64,000 bases of DNA from Sporolactobacillus pectinivorans (GTDB lineage Bacteria; Bacillota; Bacilli; Bacillales; Sporolactobacillaceae): positions 440,976 through 504,975 of the forward strand of contig NZ_NXGA01000001.1 in assembly GCF_002802965.1 (NCBI RefSeq), given 5' to 3'. The stretch's first letter is position 1, and the number at the start of each line of letters is the position of its first letter. A program made the translations under genes and the position numbers. A model generated the notes under the pieces. That model was given only the letters and a program-made list of their open reading frames with translations, was not told where the DNA came from and searched no databases. Of this stretch, positions 63,710 through 64,000 are shown piece by piece.

Positions 63710-64000
63710 ATGAGTTTGACAACAGGTATAGTCGGACTGCCAAATGTCGGCAAGTCCACACTGTTTAACGCGATTACTCAGGCAGGAGCGGAAATGGCAA
63801 ATTATCCGTTCTGTACTATTGAGCCAAATGTTGGCATTGTCAGTGTGCCTGACAGCAGGCTGGACCAGTTGACCGAAATGTATCACCCGAAACGAAGAGT
63901 GCCAACGACATTTGAGTTTACCGATATAGCCGGTCTAGTCAAGGGGGCAAGCAAAGGTGAAGGTCTCGGCAATCAGTTTCTTGCTAATATCAGACAAGTC
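63710..64000 (+). CDS. ychF: Ribosome-binding ATPase YchF, 5' part
   Basis: 97 codons before the window ends. Obg-family P-loop [15 protein letters not shown], the [10 protein letters not shown] switch I region and [17 protein letters not shown]. YchF prefers ATP over GTP (Ola1 family). ATG 63710 is preceded by GAGGAG. Incomplete only because of the window edge. Confidence 0.96.
   Translation, partial: MSLTTGIVGLPNVGKSTLFNAITQAGAEMANYPFCTIEPNVGIVSVPDSRLDQLTEMYHPKRRVPTTFEFTDIAGLVKGASKGEGLGNQFLANIRQV

Overview
The window is the replication-origin region of a low-to-medium GC, spore-forming Firmicute of the order Bacillales. Spore genes (bofA, an sspK-like SASP, yyaC), the RemB regulator, a large Bacillus-type SRP RNA, soj/spo0J/noc and T-box leaders all point that way. 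The gene order dnaA-dnaN-yaaA-recF-remB-gyrB-gyrA-guaB-dacA-pdxS-pdxT-serS and tadA-SRP RNA-dnaX-yaaK-recR-yaaL-bofA-rrn is that of the Bacillus subtilis origin. A relative such as Sporolactobacillaceae is my guess; the sequence alone does not prove it. The origin lies at about 48.8-51.0 kb. Almost all genes point away from it: minus strand to the left, plus strand to the right. The exceptions are the secreted nuclease (30.3 kb), the deoxynucleoside kinase (32.9 kb) and yyaC (60.9 kb).

Layout, left to right. 0-5.2 kb: one complete rRNA operon (16S-23S-5S, minus strand, no spacer tRNA) with two tandem consensus promoters. 5.3-10.8 kb: bofA, yaaL, recR, ebfC, dnaX, SRP RNA, tRNA-Ser(CGA), tadA and a Bax-inhibitor-1 membrane protein. 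10.8-32.8 kb: an accessory block inserted into the otherwise conserved order. It holds an sspK-like spore protein gene, bioY with a BirA operator, clpP behind an ECF-type sigma factor, a HAD phosphatase, a YdcZ / Crp-Fnr / YdcZ cassette, a complete carbon-phosphorus lyase system, arsM, a secreted EndA-like nuclease, tRNA-Arg(CCU) and a cold-shock gene. 32.9-48.8 kb: dck, serS with a T-box, pdxST, dacA, guaB, a degenerate HD-GYP protein, gyrA, gyrB, remB, recF, yaaA, dnaN. 48.8-51.0 kb: bipartite oriC flanking dnaA. 51.2-64 kb: rpmH-rnpA-yidD-yidC-jag, mnmE-mnmG-rsmG, noc, soj, spo0J with two parS sites, yyaC, a T-box-controlled glyQS, yyzM and the start of ychF.

The most coherent accessory system is phosphonate use (16.3-28.7 kb). 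It has two transcription units. phnF-phnD-phnC-phnE-phnE senses and imports phosphonates and ends in its own terminator. phnG-H-I-J-K-M-acyltransferase-L-acetyltransferase-PHP protein breaks the C-P bond. PhnN and PhnP are absent; the last gene is a PHP-family enzyme resembling PhnPP (cyclic phosphate dihydrolase), which would complete the pathway by another chemistry. A perfect 14-bp palindrome upstream of phnF and an imperfect copy upstream of phnG are candidate PhnF operators tying the two units together.

Other links visible in the DNA are an ECF-type promoter upstream of the sigma factor gene that sits 45 bp before clpP, a palindrome at an activator-like position before the YdcZ/Crp cassette, and a terminator-like hairpin in the long cspA leader.
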